Assembly: GCA_011525915.1 (NCBI GenBank)
Contig: WYBM01000052.1
Coordinates: forward strand, 1-64,000
Reading direction: 5' to 3'
DNA: 64,000 bases
DNA from: Ardenticatenaceae bacterium
GTDB lineage: Bacteria > Chloroflexota > Anaerolineae > Promineifilales > Promineifilaceae
Made by a program: the position numbers and the translations under genes
Shown: one piece after another, positions 26,574 through 35,987 of the stretch
Layout: each line of letters opens with the position of its first letter
Position numbering within the stretch: the first letter of the stretch is position 1
The notes under the pieces: generated by a model
What the model saw: only the letters and a program-made list of their open reading frames with translations
What the model was told of the DNA's origin: nothing
Database searches by the model: none

Positions 26574-26712
26574 GACGACGTACACCATTCAGATAACGGT
26601 GCCGGGAACCCCGCAGCCATAAGGATCAAAAACGGAATAATTTGCAGATATAGCAGAATGCGTACAACAGTTTTGCCGGTGAGTGGTTGACAATTCTGGC
26701 GTTAGTCGCTAT

Positions 26713-26734
26713 TATATCGTAATTATACGATATA
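26713..26734. promoter_or_regulatory. ArsR-type operator 1
   Basis: Perfect palindromic arms TATATCGT and ACGATATA around AATTAT, ending at the arsR ribosome site (AAGGAG). The core ATCGT-N6-ACGAT recurs at 27109-27124 before the permease gene, so this is the likely binding site of the ArsR protein encoded next to it. Confidence 0.75.
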
Positions 26735-26744
26735 AGGAGTTGTA

Positions 26745-27062
26745 ATGACCCATCTCATCCCGGAGCCATGTTGTACTTTAGATATTTCTGGGGAAAAGCA
26801 GGCAAAATTGGTAGCCATGTTCAAAGCTCTAGGAAACCCTATTCGCTTTGAAATTATGAAATTCCTGGTAACACATCCCGGCTGTATTACCGGCGATATT
26901 GTGGCCTACCTGCCTATTGCCCAGGCCACAGTGTCTCAACATTTAAAGGTACTGCGCGAAGCCGGTTGGATTGAGGGCATTATCAGCGGCCCCGCTACCA
27001 ACTACTGCCTGCATGAAGCCAACATCACCTGGTTCCGGCAAAAAGTGGGCGAAATATTTTAG
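26745..27062 (+). CDS. ArsR-family metal(loid)-responsive repressor
   Basis: 105 aa winged helix-turn-helix protein. LVAMFKALGNPIRFEIMKFL is the ArsR/SmtB core, and QATVSQHLKVLREAGWIEG the recognition helix and wing. A vicinal Cys pair (PEPCC) at the N-terminus and Cys in HPGCITGD are candidate As(III)/thiophilic metal ligands. The site differs from the classic CVCDLC motif. SD AAGGAG overlaps a perfect operator. The permease gene follows after 75 bases with a second copy of the same operator. The inducer is inferred to be arsenic-like because of the partner. Confidence 0.9.
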   Translation: MTHLIPEPCCTLDISGEKQAKLVAMFKALGNPIRFEIMKFLVTHPGCITGDIVAYLPIAQATVSQHLKVLREAGWIEGIISGPATNYCLHEANITWFRQKVGEIF

Positions 27063-27108
27063 TCAAATGCCTTTCACCTGGCAGGCATAAATTTTTTTGG
27101 GTATCAAA

Positions 27109-27124
27109 ATCGTAAAAAAACGAT
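27109..27124. promoter_or_regulatory. ArsR-type operator 2
   Basis: ATCGT-N6-ACGAT with an all-A spacer, in the arsR-permease gap and 13 bases before the permease ATG. It has the same half-sites and spacing as operator 1. It may act at an internal promoter or as a roadblock. Confidence 0.6.
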
Positions 27125-27137
27125 AAAGGATTGCGAC

Positions 27138-28214
27138 ATGATTGACCAACTCACTATTATTTTCTTGTTCATGGTAGACAGCTTCCTAAAAATATGGCCT
27201 TATTTACTCATTACCATCCCACTGGCTGTCGTGGTAAACCTATCAGGCGCGTCACGGTATATCCACCGGGCCTTTGCCACCCGTCCGTTGGTGGCTATTG
27301 TTCTGGCCACGGCCGTGGGCGCGTTCAGCCCATTTTGCTCGTGTGGGGTCATTCCCATCGTGGCCTCGCTGCTCATTGGCGGGGTGCCTTTGGCTCCGGT
27401 GATGGCCTTCTGGATTGCTTCCCCCTCTATGGACCCTGAGATTTTCTTTTTGAGCGTAGGGGTGCTGGGTTGGGAAATGGCTGTCTGGCGGCTGGCAGGC
27501 ACCCTGGTGCTGAGCCTGAGTGCCGGTTTTCTGACCCATTTCATGGGGCAAAGGGGATGGTTGGGCCGCCAGATTTTGCGCGAAAATCACGAAACACAGG
27601 TACGCAGCACGCGCCGCCTGCTGCAAGAGGGCTGGCAGTGGGTGAAAACACAAACCACCATGGCTTTTTCGGCTAATCAGGCGGCTACGGCCGCGCCGGG
27701 TTCCCTCTTGTTGGCCGTGCCGGTGACGGCCGTGGCCACAAGTGACAGCGGCTGTGGTGACAGCAGCTGCAGCGCTGAGGCCAGTGGCAGCTGCGCATTA
27801 CAGCCAGCCACTTTCCGGCAAAGATTGTGGCGTGAAACGTGGTCGGCTACCCAGATGGTGGTGAAATTTATGGCCCTGGCTTTCTTTTTGGAGGCGGTCA
27901 TTTTGCTCTTTGTGCCGCAAGCATGGATCATCGGCGTGTTGGGAGAGCAAAACCAGTGGGCTATTCCTGTTGCGGCTTTATTAGGGGTGCCTGTTTACAC
28001 CAGCAACCTCACTGCCCTGCCTTTGATTGGCGGTTTGTTGGCCCAGGGCATGAATCCGGGAGCCGCGCTGGCCTTTCTCATCGCTGGGCCAACGACGACG
28101 CTGCCAGCTATGGCCGCGGTCTGGGGGTTGGTCACGCGGCGCGTTTTTGCCCTCTATGTGTTATTAGCATTGGTGGGGGCTGTGGCCGTGGGCCTGCTTT
28201 ACAGCCTGGTATAA
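27138..28214 (+). CDS. ArsP-like permease (UPF0718/DUF318 family)
   Basis: 358 aa with about eight hydrophobic helices in two halves. The first half holds the family motif FSPFCSCGVIPI and PSMDPEIFF; the second half repeats the fold (GVPVYTSNLTALPLIGGLL, AGPTTTLPAMAAV). The long loop between them has a Cys-rich patch (DSGCGDSSCSAE, then GSCAL) that could bind soft metal ions. ArsP members export trivalent organoarsenicals; others in the family are uncharacterised. It forms an operon with the ArsR repressor, which supports metal(loid) efflux. Confidence 0.87.
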   Translation: MIDQLTIIFLFMVDSFLKIWPYLLITIPLAVVVNLSGASRYIHRAFATRPLVAIVLATAVGAFSPFCSCGVIPIVASLLIGGVPLAPVMAFWIASPSMDPEIFFLSVGVLGWEMAVWRLAGTLVLSLSAGFLTHFMGQRGWLGRQILRENHETQVRSTRRLLQEGWQWVKTQTTMAFSANQAATAAPGSLLLAVPVTAVATSDSGCGDSSCSAEASGSCALQPATFRQRLWRETWSATQMVVKFMALAFFLEAVILLFVPQAWIIGVLGEQNQWAIPVAALLGVPVYTSNLTALPLIGGLLAQGMNPGAALAFLIAGPTTTLPAMAAVWGLVTRRVFALYVLLALVGAVAVGLLYSLV

Positions 28215-28255
28215 CGTGCAGAAACCCGCCATGATAACTGGCCTCAAGGTTGGCA

Positions 28256-30286
28256 TCACGCCAATAATTCATCTAGTACGGCCGTTAACCGCTCCAATTC
28301 TTGCTGGGCGGCCATCGCTTCTTGTTGCAGTTCCATGATCCGGGCTTCATCCCCGGCCATTTCGGCGCGGCGTAGATCGTAATCCAGCTGATCCAGCCAT
28401 GCTTCTGTTTCTTCCACCTGCTCCCGCACGTCACGGAGGCGGCGGCTCTGATCACGTCGTTCTGCTTTGCGGGGACCGGGAGCGGGTGGTTGAATCTCTT
28501 CTACCCAGCTCAAATCTATTGGTTGGGCTGCTTTATCGGCTGCAGGTAAAATAACCTTGGCAGACACGGCCGTATTACCACCCTCTCGTGCTGCCAGGAA
28601 TGTCTGGTAGGGACCATCAAAAACGTGCAGATGGCCGTCGCGCAGTTCCCAAATTTGGGTCGCCAACCGGTCTACCAGGTAACGATCATGGGACACAAGC
28701 ACAATGGTGCCCTCAAACTGTTCTAATACCGCTTGCAGTACCTCTTGAGAGGGAATGTCCAGGTGGTTGGTGGGTTCATCCAGCAGCAGGAAGTTGGCAC
28801 CGTCCAGGGCCAGCAGAGCCAAGGCCAGCCGCCCACGCTCACCACCGCTCAGGTCACCTACCTGCTTAAACACATCATCACCACGAAACAGGTACTGCGC
28901 CAGGTAGTTACGGGCCTCGGCTACCTGCATGGGCTTATGGGCCAGCACTTCATCTAGCACCCGCCGGGCCAAGTTTAACTGTTCATGCCCCTGGGCAAAG
29001 TAGCCACGAATCAGGCCATCGCCAAAGCGCAGCTTGCCATGGAGCGGGCTGATCTCGCCTAGAAGGGTGCGCAGGCAGGTGCTCTTGCCGCTGCCATTGG
29101 GGCCAATGAGGGCCGCGCAGTCCAACCGTTCCAGGTGCAGATCATCACTGGTGAAGAGGGGGCTGCCAGGGTAGCCTACTTCCAGCCGTTTGCTGCGCAG
29201 TACAAAACGGCCGCTGCGCTGTTCTGGTTTCAGGCGGATGTTAAGTTTGGGGTGGCGGGTGGTGGGCGGGGGCAGGTCACGCAGGCGTTGGGCGGCCTCG
29301 TTAGCGCTCAGTGTACGGGCACGTTCGCCAATTTGCAGCCAGCGTTTGCCCTGCACGGCCGTGACGCCAAATTCCTCAATGAGCATCATGTCCCGTGTTA
29401 GCCGTTTAAGCTTGCCCTTGGCAATGTCTGTGTTGCCCCCGGCGATGTTTTTGCGAATGAATGCCAGCTCACTTTCCAGCCGCGCTTTTTCAGCCTGGAA
29501 CAGCGCTTCTTCGTGGGCCCATTCTTGTTCGCGTTGTTGGATATAGCTGGTGTAGGCACCTTTGTAACTCTTAAGGGCCAGGGGAGTGAGCTCCCAAATA
29601 TGGGTGACAACACGGTCTAAAAAATAGCGGTCATGGCTGACGATCAGCAGTGTACCGGGCCAGGCGCGTAAGGTGGCTTCCAGCCATTCCACGGCCGTCA
29701 CATCCAGGTGATTGGTTGGCTCGTCTAGAATCAGCAGGTCAGGCTGTTCTAGCAGCAGACGGCCCAACAAGATACGTGTCTTTTGCCCGCCGCTGAGATG
29801 GGCCAGGGGGGTTTCCCAGGTATCGGGGGCAAAGCCCAGCCCTTGCAACACCCGCTTGATCTCATGCTGGTATTGGTAGCCACCGCCCATGTCATAGGCT
29901 TCCTGAATACGGCCGTACTCTGCCAGTATGGCTGTTGATGTTTCTTCCGCTGCCAGGCGTGTTTCCAAGTCACGCAGCTGTGCTTCCTGGGCGACCAGCG
30001 TGGCAAAAACAGTTAGCATTTCCTCATAAACGGTATTGTCTTGCCCGGCAAAGGTCAGCACGGCTTCTTGTTGTAAATAACCCAGTGTCAGATCAGGCGC
30101 ACGGACCACACGGCCAGCAGAGGCTTCTTGCCGCCCGGCTATGATTTGCAGGAACGTGGTTTTGCCGCAGCCGTTTGGCCCCACCAGCCCTACACGCTCC
30201 TTTTTCATGAGCCGGGCGTTAATGTCCTCAAACAGGTCATCAGCGCCAAATGATTGGGCCAACCCTTTAGCTTCCAAAACGATCAT
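28256..30286 (-). CDS. ABC-F family ATPase (Uup/EttA type)
   Basis: 676 aa, two ABC ATPase domains and no membrane part. Domain 1 has GPNGCGKTT and LSGGQKTRILLGRLLL; domain 2 has GPNGSGKST and LSGGERGRLALALLAL. Both Walker B segments end in LDEPTNHLD, the ABC-F mark. A long linker (about 235-320) is charged and helical, and a coiled-coil C-terminus (after about 600) resembles the Uup tail. ABC-F proteins act on the ribosome (translation factors or antibiotic protection) rather than in transport. No ribosome site is seen before ATG 30286. Confidence 0.92.
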   Translation of the reverse strand: MIVLEAKGLAQSFGADDLFEDINARLMKKERVGLVGPNGCGKTTFLQIIAGRQEASAGRVVRAPDLTLGYLQQEAVLTFAGQDNTVYEEMLTVFATLVAQEAQLRDLETRLAAEETSTAILAEYGRIQEAYDMGGGYQYQHEIKRVLQGLGFAPDTWETPLAHLSGGQKTRILLGRLLLEQPDLLILDEPTNHLDVTAVEWLEATLRAWPGTLLIVSHDRYFLDRVVTHIWELTPLALKSYKGAYTSYIQQREQEWAHEEALFQAEKARLESELAFIRKNIAGGNTDIAKGKLKRLTRDMMLIEEFGVTAVQGKRWLQIGERARTLSANEAAQRLRDLPPPTTRHPKLNIRLKPEQRSGRFVLRSKRLEVGYPGSPLFTSDDLHLERLDCAALIGPNGSGKSTCLRTLLGEISPLHGKLRFGDGLIRGYFAQGHEQLNLARRVLDEVLAHKPMQVAEARNYLAQYLFRGDDVFKQVGDLSGGERGRLALALLALDGANFLLLDEPTNHLDIPSQEVLQAVLEQFEGTIVLVSHDRYLVDRLATQIWELRDGHLHVFDGPYQTFLAAREGGNTAVSAKVILPAADKAAQPIDLSWVEEIQPPAPGPRKAERRDQSRRLRDVREQVEETEAWLDQLDYDLRRAEMAGDEARIMELQQEAMAAQQELERLTAVLDELLA

Positions 30287-30307
30287 GGTGAATAATGATA
30301 CCGTTAC

Positions 30308-33109
30308 CTAGGGATCATTGGCAACGGGCATTTCAGCGGGAGCCCGGTTTAGGGGGAGGGTGACAATGAAGGTAGAGCCAACGCTGGGGGTGCTTTGGGC
30401 AGTGATATGGCCGCCATGCCTTTCAACGATGCGGCGACAGACGGCCAGGCCAATACCGGTGCCTTCATATTCAGAACGGCCGTGCAGCCGTTGAAACAGG
30501 GTGAAAATTCGGTCTAGATATTTTTCATCGAAGCCAATACCATTGTCACCTACCTGAATCTGGCAATGGCCTGTTGGTAGTGTCTTGGCAGAGACGTGCA
30601 CCAAAGGTGGTTCATTGGGCTTGTGATACTTTATGGCATTGCTGAGTAAGTTTTGGAAGAGCTGGCGCATTTGGGTGGGGTCGCCCTGGATGATAGGCAG
30701 GGGGTCTATTTGCACACGGCCGTTTACCGTTATCATCTGAGGTTCCAGATCATCCATCACCTCTTGTAAAATACGCTCCAGATCAACCGACATGAACGGA
30801 TCTTGCCGGGTCATCACCCGTGAAAAGGCCAGCAGGTCTTCAATTAGTGATTGCATGCGTGCGGCCGCACTTTGCATCCGGCGCAAGTAATCTCGCCCCC
30901 GGTCATCAAATACGTTGTTGTAACGCAGTGCCAGACGATCGCCAAACATCTGAATCTTGCGCAGCGGTTCCTGTAAATCATGCGAAGAAACGTAGGCAAA
31001 AATTTCCAGTTCCCGGTTACTGCGTTCCAACTCGGCCGTATAGATCTTTAACTGCTCTTCAGCATTACGCCGTTCTAAAATCTCTTGCTGTGCGGCATCA
31101 TACAGGCGAGCATTTTCAATGGCTACGGCCAGTTGGGCAGCGACGGCTTGCAGGGTGAAAATGTCATCCTGGTTAAATGCATTGGGTCGGGCGCTTTGGG
31201 TATCCAGCACACCAATGATATTGCTTTTTAGCTTGATAGGTACGGCCGCTTCAGACAACGTCTCGATATTGCTCAACTCGGCGTGATAACGTGAGTCTTG
31301 CCGGACATCCTGCACCAATACCGGCTCACCATGCTGTGCCACCCAGCCGGTGATGCCCTCGCCTACTTTTAATAATTTTCGCCCTTCTAACGGCTTCAGC
31401 GAGGACAGCGATGTGGCCCTGAGGACGACATGGTCGTCTTCAATCAGCCGGATGACGACATTGTAATACTTAAATGTTTCACTAATAAGCTGAACAGATT
31501 GATGCAATAATTCATCCAGGGCCAGGATTGCTGTGGCCCGACGGCCTACCTGGGCAATAAGGGCCAGACTGGTAGCCCGTTCACGTAATTCGTTTTCTGC
31601 CTTTTTGCGTTCGCTGACGTCTTGTTTTATAGAAACAAAATTGGTGATATCACCCGACGCGTCAAAAACGGGGGTGATGGACGTTTCTTCCAGGTAGCGT
31701 GTGCCATCTTTGCGCTGGTTCACCAATTCCCCGCGCCATATACTGCCTCCCAAAATCGTTTCCCAAAACTGTTCAAAAAATTCCGGCGGCTGCACGCCGG
31801 AATTTAAGAACCGCATATTCTGGCCGCTAATTTCTGCCAGTGTATAACCGGTAAGACGGGTGAAAGCCGGGTTTATCCATTGTACTGATCCATTTGGGTC
31901 AGTGATGACAATGGCGTTAGCGGCCGCTTCCAGAGCGGTAGACTGCAATTGCAGTTGTTCTTCGGCCTGTTTGCGTGCCGTAATATCACGAGCAATGGCA
32001 TTAATATAATTTAGGTTGCCGTATTGGTCGAAGTATCCGTTGACAGTCCATAACATGGCGTAAACGTTACCTGTGTGACTGACCAGACGGTATTCAAACG
32101 TTGTGCTGCTGGTGTGCCCCCTGATCCATTCGTTAAAGGTTCCCTGGGTACGTGCATGATCATCGGGGTGAATAAAATCGAAACAGGAGCGGCCAATAAG
32201 CTCTTCCAGGCTCAAACCATAAACACGTTCGGCGGTATGGTTGGTGTAGATGAAGCGGCCGGTTATGTCTAGCTGGATGATGAGATCATCTGTGCCTTCA
32301 ACGAAGTCACGGTATTTTTCTTCACTTTGCCGCAGCGCCGCTTCGGTAAGCCGCTGCTCGGCAATATGGGCGGTGAGATCAGCCACAGTTTGCTCTAACT
32401 GGCTGATGAGGGTATTGACGGTATGTTGTAAATCACCAATTTCGTCATGTCTGATAGGCTCGTCAATGCGTGCCGAGAGGTGGCCCTTTTGGGCGGCATA
32501 CAACACGTGGAGTACGGCCGTGATCCGGTCTAAAATCATCAACCTAAAAGAGAGGGTAATAATGACCGACGTCAGCCCAATAATAAAGGCGGCACTGAGC
32601 GTAAAGGTCTTGATCAATTCATTCTTTTGTGTCTGAGTGCCGGTAGAAGCTACCTTCATGTATAAAAAAAAGAGAATATCTTCTCCGTCATCGCTGAAGA
32701 CAGGTGAGATGCTTGTGAGTGTGTTTGTGGTGGGCAGGAGCACATCCCCTTCGCTGGCCTGTGCTAACCAGGCAGGGTCAATACCATCTGTGTCTGCCAA
32801 CACTCTGCCACGGGCAGCCGGGTCTATGGATTGGAGAATGACAAAACTCTTGGGGGAGATGAGCATGCTGCCCAACACAGGCGCCCCCACCAGTTGTTCT
32901 AAAGTCTCCTGGTTCCCTATAATATCTAAATTGCTGTGGTTAGCCGCAATCATAGAGGCTGGCAGCAGAATTTGTTTTTTCAGATGGCTATCAATATCTT
33001 TAGAAAACTGCCGGGCGATAACAACACCAACCACAATCAACACTAACAGCTCAATTAAGATGATGAGCGTACCAATTTTCAGAGTTAAACTGCGGCGGAT
33101 AGAGTTCAT
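30308..33109 (-). CDS. Membrane PAS/GAF sensor histidine kinase
   Basis: 933 aa. TM1 (about 12-33), an extracytoplasmic sensor of about 130 residues, TM2 (about 168-190), a HAMP linker, PAS domains near 265-385 and 390-515, and a GAF domain near 530-675. The HisKA has phospho-His in SSHDLQEPLRKI, the phytochrome-like subclass. The HATPase_c has N box LLSNAIKYH, G1 DNGIGF and G2 EGTGIGLAVC. It should combine an external cue with cytoplasmic ones. It lies 22 bases from the ABC-F gene on the same strand, so readthrough is possible. No cognate regulator is adjacent. Confidence 0.93.
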   Translation of the reverse strand: MNSIRRSLTLKIGTLIILIELLVLIVVGVVIARQFSKDIDSHLKKQILLPASMIAANHSNLDIIGNQETLEQLVGAPVLGSMLISPKSFVILQSIDPAARGRVLADTDGIDPAWLAQASEGDVLLPTTNTLTSISPVFSDDGEDILFFLYMKVASTGTQTQKNELIKTFTLSAAFIIGLTSVIITLSFRLMILDRITAVLHVLYAAQKGHLSARIDEPIRHDEIGDLQHTVNTLISQLEQTVADLTAHIAEQRLTEAALRQSEEKYRDFVEGTDDLIIQLDITGRFIYTNHTAERVYGLSLEELIGRSCFDFIHPDDHARTQGTFNEWIRGHTSSTTFEYRLVSHTGNVYAMLWTVNGYFDQYGNLNYINAIARDITARKQAEEQLQLQSTALEAAANAIVITDPNGSVQWINPAFTRLTGYTLAEISGQNMRFLNSGVQPPEFFEQFWETILGGSIWRGELVNQRKDGTRYLEETSITPVFDASGDITNFVSIKQDVSERKKAENELRERATSLALIAQVGRRATAILALDELLHQSVQLISETFKYYNVVIRLIEDDHVVLRATSLSSLKPLEGRKLLKVGEGITGWVAQHGEPVLVQDVRQDSRYHAELSNIETLSEAAVPIKLKSNIIGVLDTQSARPNAFNQDDIFTLQAVAAQLAVAIENARLYDAAQQEILERRNAEEQLKIYTAELERSNRELEIFAYVSSHDLQEPLRKIQMFGDRLALRYNNVFDDRGRDYLRRMQSAAARMQSLIEDLLAFSRVMTRQDPFMSVDLERILQEVMDDLEPQMITVNGRVQIDPLPIIQGDPTQMRQLFQNLLSNAIKYHKPNEPPLVHVSAKTLPTGHCQIQVGDNGIGFDEKYLDRIFTLFQRLHGRSEYEGTGIGLAVCRRIVERHGGHITAQSTPSVGSTFIVTLPLNRAPAEMPVANDP

Positions 33110-33180
33110 AGTTTTAAGAATGCCAGTAAATGTGGGATTCTCTGACCCTTATGCAAATACTATTTTTATAGAGTAGCTGA

Positions 33181-33336
33181 CTATTGGCGGCCATAAGCAT
33201 TGATAAACAGCAGCCAAACAATGGCCAGATCAAGCAATTTTATATTACCATTATGGTCCTGTTTCCCCAATGGGAAAAAGAGAGGATTGCCGCCGCACAG
33301 ATACACGGCCGTGCCTCTATGATAACTAACCAGCTT
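33181..33336 (-). pseudogene. Possible remnant of a dockerin-like or surface-protein gene
   Basis: In the 270-base gap upstream of the large kinase, one minus-strand frame of 51 codons is open. It contains FFPLGKQDHNGNIKLLDLAI and ends in FINAYGRQ. The D-x-N-G-x-I-x-x-L-D-L-A-x-V spacing recalls the first half of a dockerin/EF-hand repeat, with one acidic ligand missing. There is no ribosome site and no second half. Chance is a real alternative. Confidence 0.25.
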
Positions 33337-33379
33337 TTATGACCTCAGGCGCGGGCAGCTGCCAATAAGATAAGCATAG

Positions 33380-34759
33380 TTACCCTAAAATTTTGCCTGG
33401 ATTTAGAATGTTATGGGGATCAAACATCGTTTTGATCTGGCGCATAACATCCACAGCTGCCTCGCCGTGCTCTTGGACCATGTACTTTTGTTTGCCAATG
33501 CCTACACCATGTTCGCCCGTGCAGGTGCCATCCAGGTTGATGGCTTTTTGTACTACGTGATCATTAAAACGCTGCAAATCGGCCTGCTGGCGAGGGCTGT
33601 CTGGGGGGGCAAAAACAACGGTGTGTAAGTTGCCATCTCCGGCGTGGCCAAAGAGCGCGCCGTTGATGTTCATCGTTTCCATGAGCCCGGCCGTAAACGT
33701 GGCCAGGTCCGGATAGCGGGAAATAGGCACAGAGACATCAGTGATCAGATATGTTTCCTTTGGATGAGCGCGGAAGAGGATTTCACCTAGTTGATGACGG
33801 CCGTGCCACAAACGGTCCCGTTCATCTCGCCCTACGCCTGCCTCAAAACGGGTCGCGCCACAGTCTGCACAAACGTCCCGTACCAGGGCCAACTCTGTGT
33901 GCAATGCCTCGGCTGTGGCTCCGTGAAATTCCATCAACAACGTAGGGGCAACAGGTAGATTGATAGTGCTATCCTGGTTCATGTAAGTAACCGCCGCCGC
34001 GTCTAGCAGTTCCAACGCCGCTGGGCCGAGGCCAGCACCGATGATGCTAAAAACAGCCTCTGCGGCCTTGGCCGTGTGGCTGAATGTGGCCAGCACGGCG
34101 CTAAAATGCTCCGGTAAGGGGGTTAGCTTCAGAGTAGCTTCGGTGACCAACCCCAGGGTGCCTTCAGAGCCGACAATGAGGTGTGTCAGGTCATACCCGG
34201 CAGATTGTTTCACAGAGCGGGAGCCGGTGCGAATGACTTTACCATTGGCCAGCACTACTTCCAGCGCCAAGGTGTTGTCTCGGGTAGCCCCGTACCTGAC
34301 GGTGCGTGTGCCGGCTGCATTGTTGCCGATCATGCCGCCGATGCTGGCATTGGCGCCTGGATCAGGCGCAAAAAAGAGGCCAAACTGCCCCAGGATTTTG
34401 TTCATGTCCTTATAGAAGATACCTGGCTGCACCACTACCTGAAAATCCTCGGCGTGAATGGCTAGAATCTGGTTCATGCGCTGAAAATTGACCACGATGC
34501 CGCCGTGCACGGGAATGGGGTTCCCTTCCAGGCTGCTGCCTGCCCCCCAGCCCACGATGGGAATATGTCGGGTATTGGCCAACTTAAGGATGGCGCTGAC
34601 CTCGGCCGTAGTTTGGGGCCAGATGACAGCATCAGGCAGGTGGGCGGCATGGGGAGATTGGTCACGGCCGTGCAGTGCCCGGTCCGCATCCGTCACCGAA
34701 ACGCGTTCGGCATCCAGAATTTCCGTTAAAGCGGCGATCACTTCCATGTCCATCTTCAT
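33380..34759 (-). CDS. FAD-linked oxidase: D-lactate dehydrogenase/GlcD type
   Basis: 459 aa. FAD-binding half: VIWPQTTAEVSAILKLAN, GWGAGSSLEGN and PDPGANASIGGMIGNNAAG. C-terminal cap: LFGHAGDGNLHTVV and the final TCTGEHGVGIGKQKYM, then FDPHNILNPGKIL. This is the VAO-type D-2-hydroxyacid dehydrogenase pattern; D-lactate or glycolate are the usual substrates. The electron acceptor subunits (GlcE/F-like) are not adjacent. A well-placed AGGAGG lies just before the ATG at 34759. Confidence 0.92.
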   Translation of the reverse strand: MKMDMEVIAALTEILDAERVSVTDADRALHGRDQSPHAAHLPDAVIWPQTTAEVSAILKLANTRHIPIVGWGAGSSLEGNPIPVHGGIVVNFQRMNQILAIHAEDFQVVVQPGIFYKDMNKILGQFGLFFAPDPGANASIGGMIGNNAAGTRTVRYGATRDNTLALEVVLANGKVIRTGSRSVKQSAGYDLTHLIVGSEGTLGLVTEATLKLTPLPEHFSAVLATFSHTAKAAEAVFSIIGAGLGPAALELLDAAAVTYMNQDSTINLPVAPTLLMEFHGATAEALHTELALVRDVCADCGATRFEAGVGRDERDRLWHGRHQLGEILFRAHPKETYLITDVSVPISRYPDLATFTAGLMETMNINGALFGHAGDGNLHTVVFAPPDSPRQQADLQRFNDHVVQKAINLDGTCTGEHGVGIGKQKYMVQEHGEAAVDVMRQIKTMFDPHNILNPGKILG

Positions 34760-34795
34760 CCTCCTAAGGGGGTAGAGGCGCCAGGCTTAGTGCCT

Positions 34796-35743
34796 CTACG
34801 AACTGCTCAAAATATTATCAATGGCAGTGATGACATCCTCCGTTAAGGTCACATCGGCGGCAGCCACATTGTCTACCACCTGTGACGGCCGTGTGGCACT
34901 GGTGATGGCACTGTTTACCCCAGTGTGGCGCAGTGTCCAGGCCAGCGCCAACTGCGCGCGTGTGATGCCCAATTCATCGGCAATCGGCTTCAGGCGGCGC
35001 ACCTTGGCCACGTTTTTGTCACTGGCGAACCGCTCTTTGGCCCACGCTTCACGATCAAAGCGTGTGTCCGGACCGATGCCCTGATCATACTTACCGGTCA
35101 GCAGCCCCATGGCCAGCGGCGAGAAGACCACCAGCCCCACGCCGTTTGGCTCGGTCATGGGCAGCAGCTCTTCTTCTACACGCTCCCGGTACACCATCGA
35201 ATAATGCGGTTGTTCGGCCTTTGGTTCATACAGGTTGTATTTTTGACAGATATGCAGCAGTTCCTGAATTTGCCCTGCTTCCCATTCCGATGTTCCCCAA
35301 TAGAGCACTTTGCCCTGGCGAATGAGATCGGTCATAGCCCGGGCCGTTTCCAGAATGGGCGTTTCTGGGTCTGGCCGGTGGCAAAAGTAGATGTCTACAT
35401 AGTCGGTTTGCAGCCGTTGCAAGCTCTTGTCTATGCTTTCTATGATGTGCTTGCGGGATAATCCCCGGTCATTCACATCATCACTCATGGGCCAGAAAAG
35501 TTTGGTAGAGATGACAAGGGTATGGCGCGGGAACTGCCTGAGCAGCTGCCCCATTTGCCTTTCAGCGCCTCCCTTGCCGTAGATGTCAGCCAGGTCAAAG
35601 AAGTTAATGCCTTGTTCGTAAGCGGTGAGAATGATTTGCCGGGCAGCGTCAGCGGCCACCTTGCCTTCACCAAAGTTAATCCAGCCGCCCAGGGCTATGG
35701 TGCTGACCTTCATCCCCGCGTTACCCAATCTGCGATACTGCAT
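34796..35743 (-). CDS. Aldo/keto reductase, potassium-channel beta-subunit-like
   Basis: 315 aa. Conserved AKR barrel: MQYRRLGNAGMKVSTIALGG, catalytic Asp and Tyr in FFDLADIYGKGGAE, Lys in VISTKLFWP and His in YFCHRPDP. NADPH-binding end: SPLAMGLLTGKYD and SAITSATRPSQV. The pattern matches AKR6/12-type reductases. The substrate is unknown. GGAGGA before the ATG at 35743 decides the start; the in-frame extension to 35911 has no support. It runs with the FAD oxidase downstream, 37 bases apart. Confidence 0.92.
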   Translation of the reverse strand: MQYRRLGNAGMKVSTIALGGWINFGEGKVAADAARQIILTAYEQGINFFDLADIYGKGGAERQMGQLLRQFPRHTLVISTKLFWPMSDDVNDRGLSRKHIIESIDKSLQRLQTDYVDIYFCHRPDPETPILETARAMTDLIRQGKVLYWGTSEWEAGQIQELLHICQKYNLYEPKAEQPHYSMVYRERVEEELLPMTEPNGVGLVVFSPLAMGLLTGKYDQGIGPDTRFDREAWAKERFASDKNVAKVRRLKPIADELGITRAQLALAWTLRHTGVNSAITSATRPSQVVDNVAAADVTLTEDVITAIDNILSSS

Positions 35744-35810
35744 GAGGTTCCTCCAATGATGTAATATCGTTTCTGTTATAGCACGAAATAGAGGGCAGGG
35801 GTACGGCCGT

Positions 35811-35839
35811 TTTCCATTCCTTCCCCTCTTCGTTATAAT
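35811..35839 (+). promoter_or_regulatory. Candidate sigma-70 promoter for the effector-associated-domain cassette
   Basis: TTTCCA (35811-35816), 17-base spacer, TATAAT (35834-35839). The -10 is a perfect consensus, the -35 a partial match. It points toward the gene at 35988 and would leave a leader of about 140 bases with no recognised structure. Confidence 0.5.
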
Positions 35840-35987
35840 CTCTTTATCATGCAGGCCTTTAGTGAGATGGTTTAAAATACTCCCAACTACCCCAGAAGAG
35901 ATCACTATCATGATCCTGCCAGATCGTCAACACCCCGGCGCCATTGCAGATTGTTGAAGTTGGTGGATGGCCTATCGGAAGATCATC

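Noticed and set aside
28256..30286. Duplicated ABC protein considered as a drug exporter
   Set aside because: No membrane segment; the double LDEPTNHLD and helical linker fit ABC-F.
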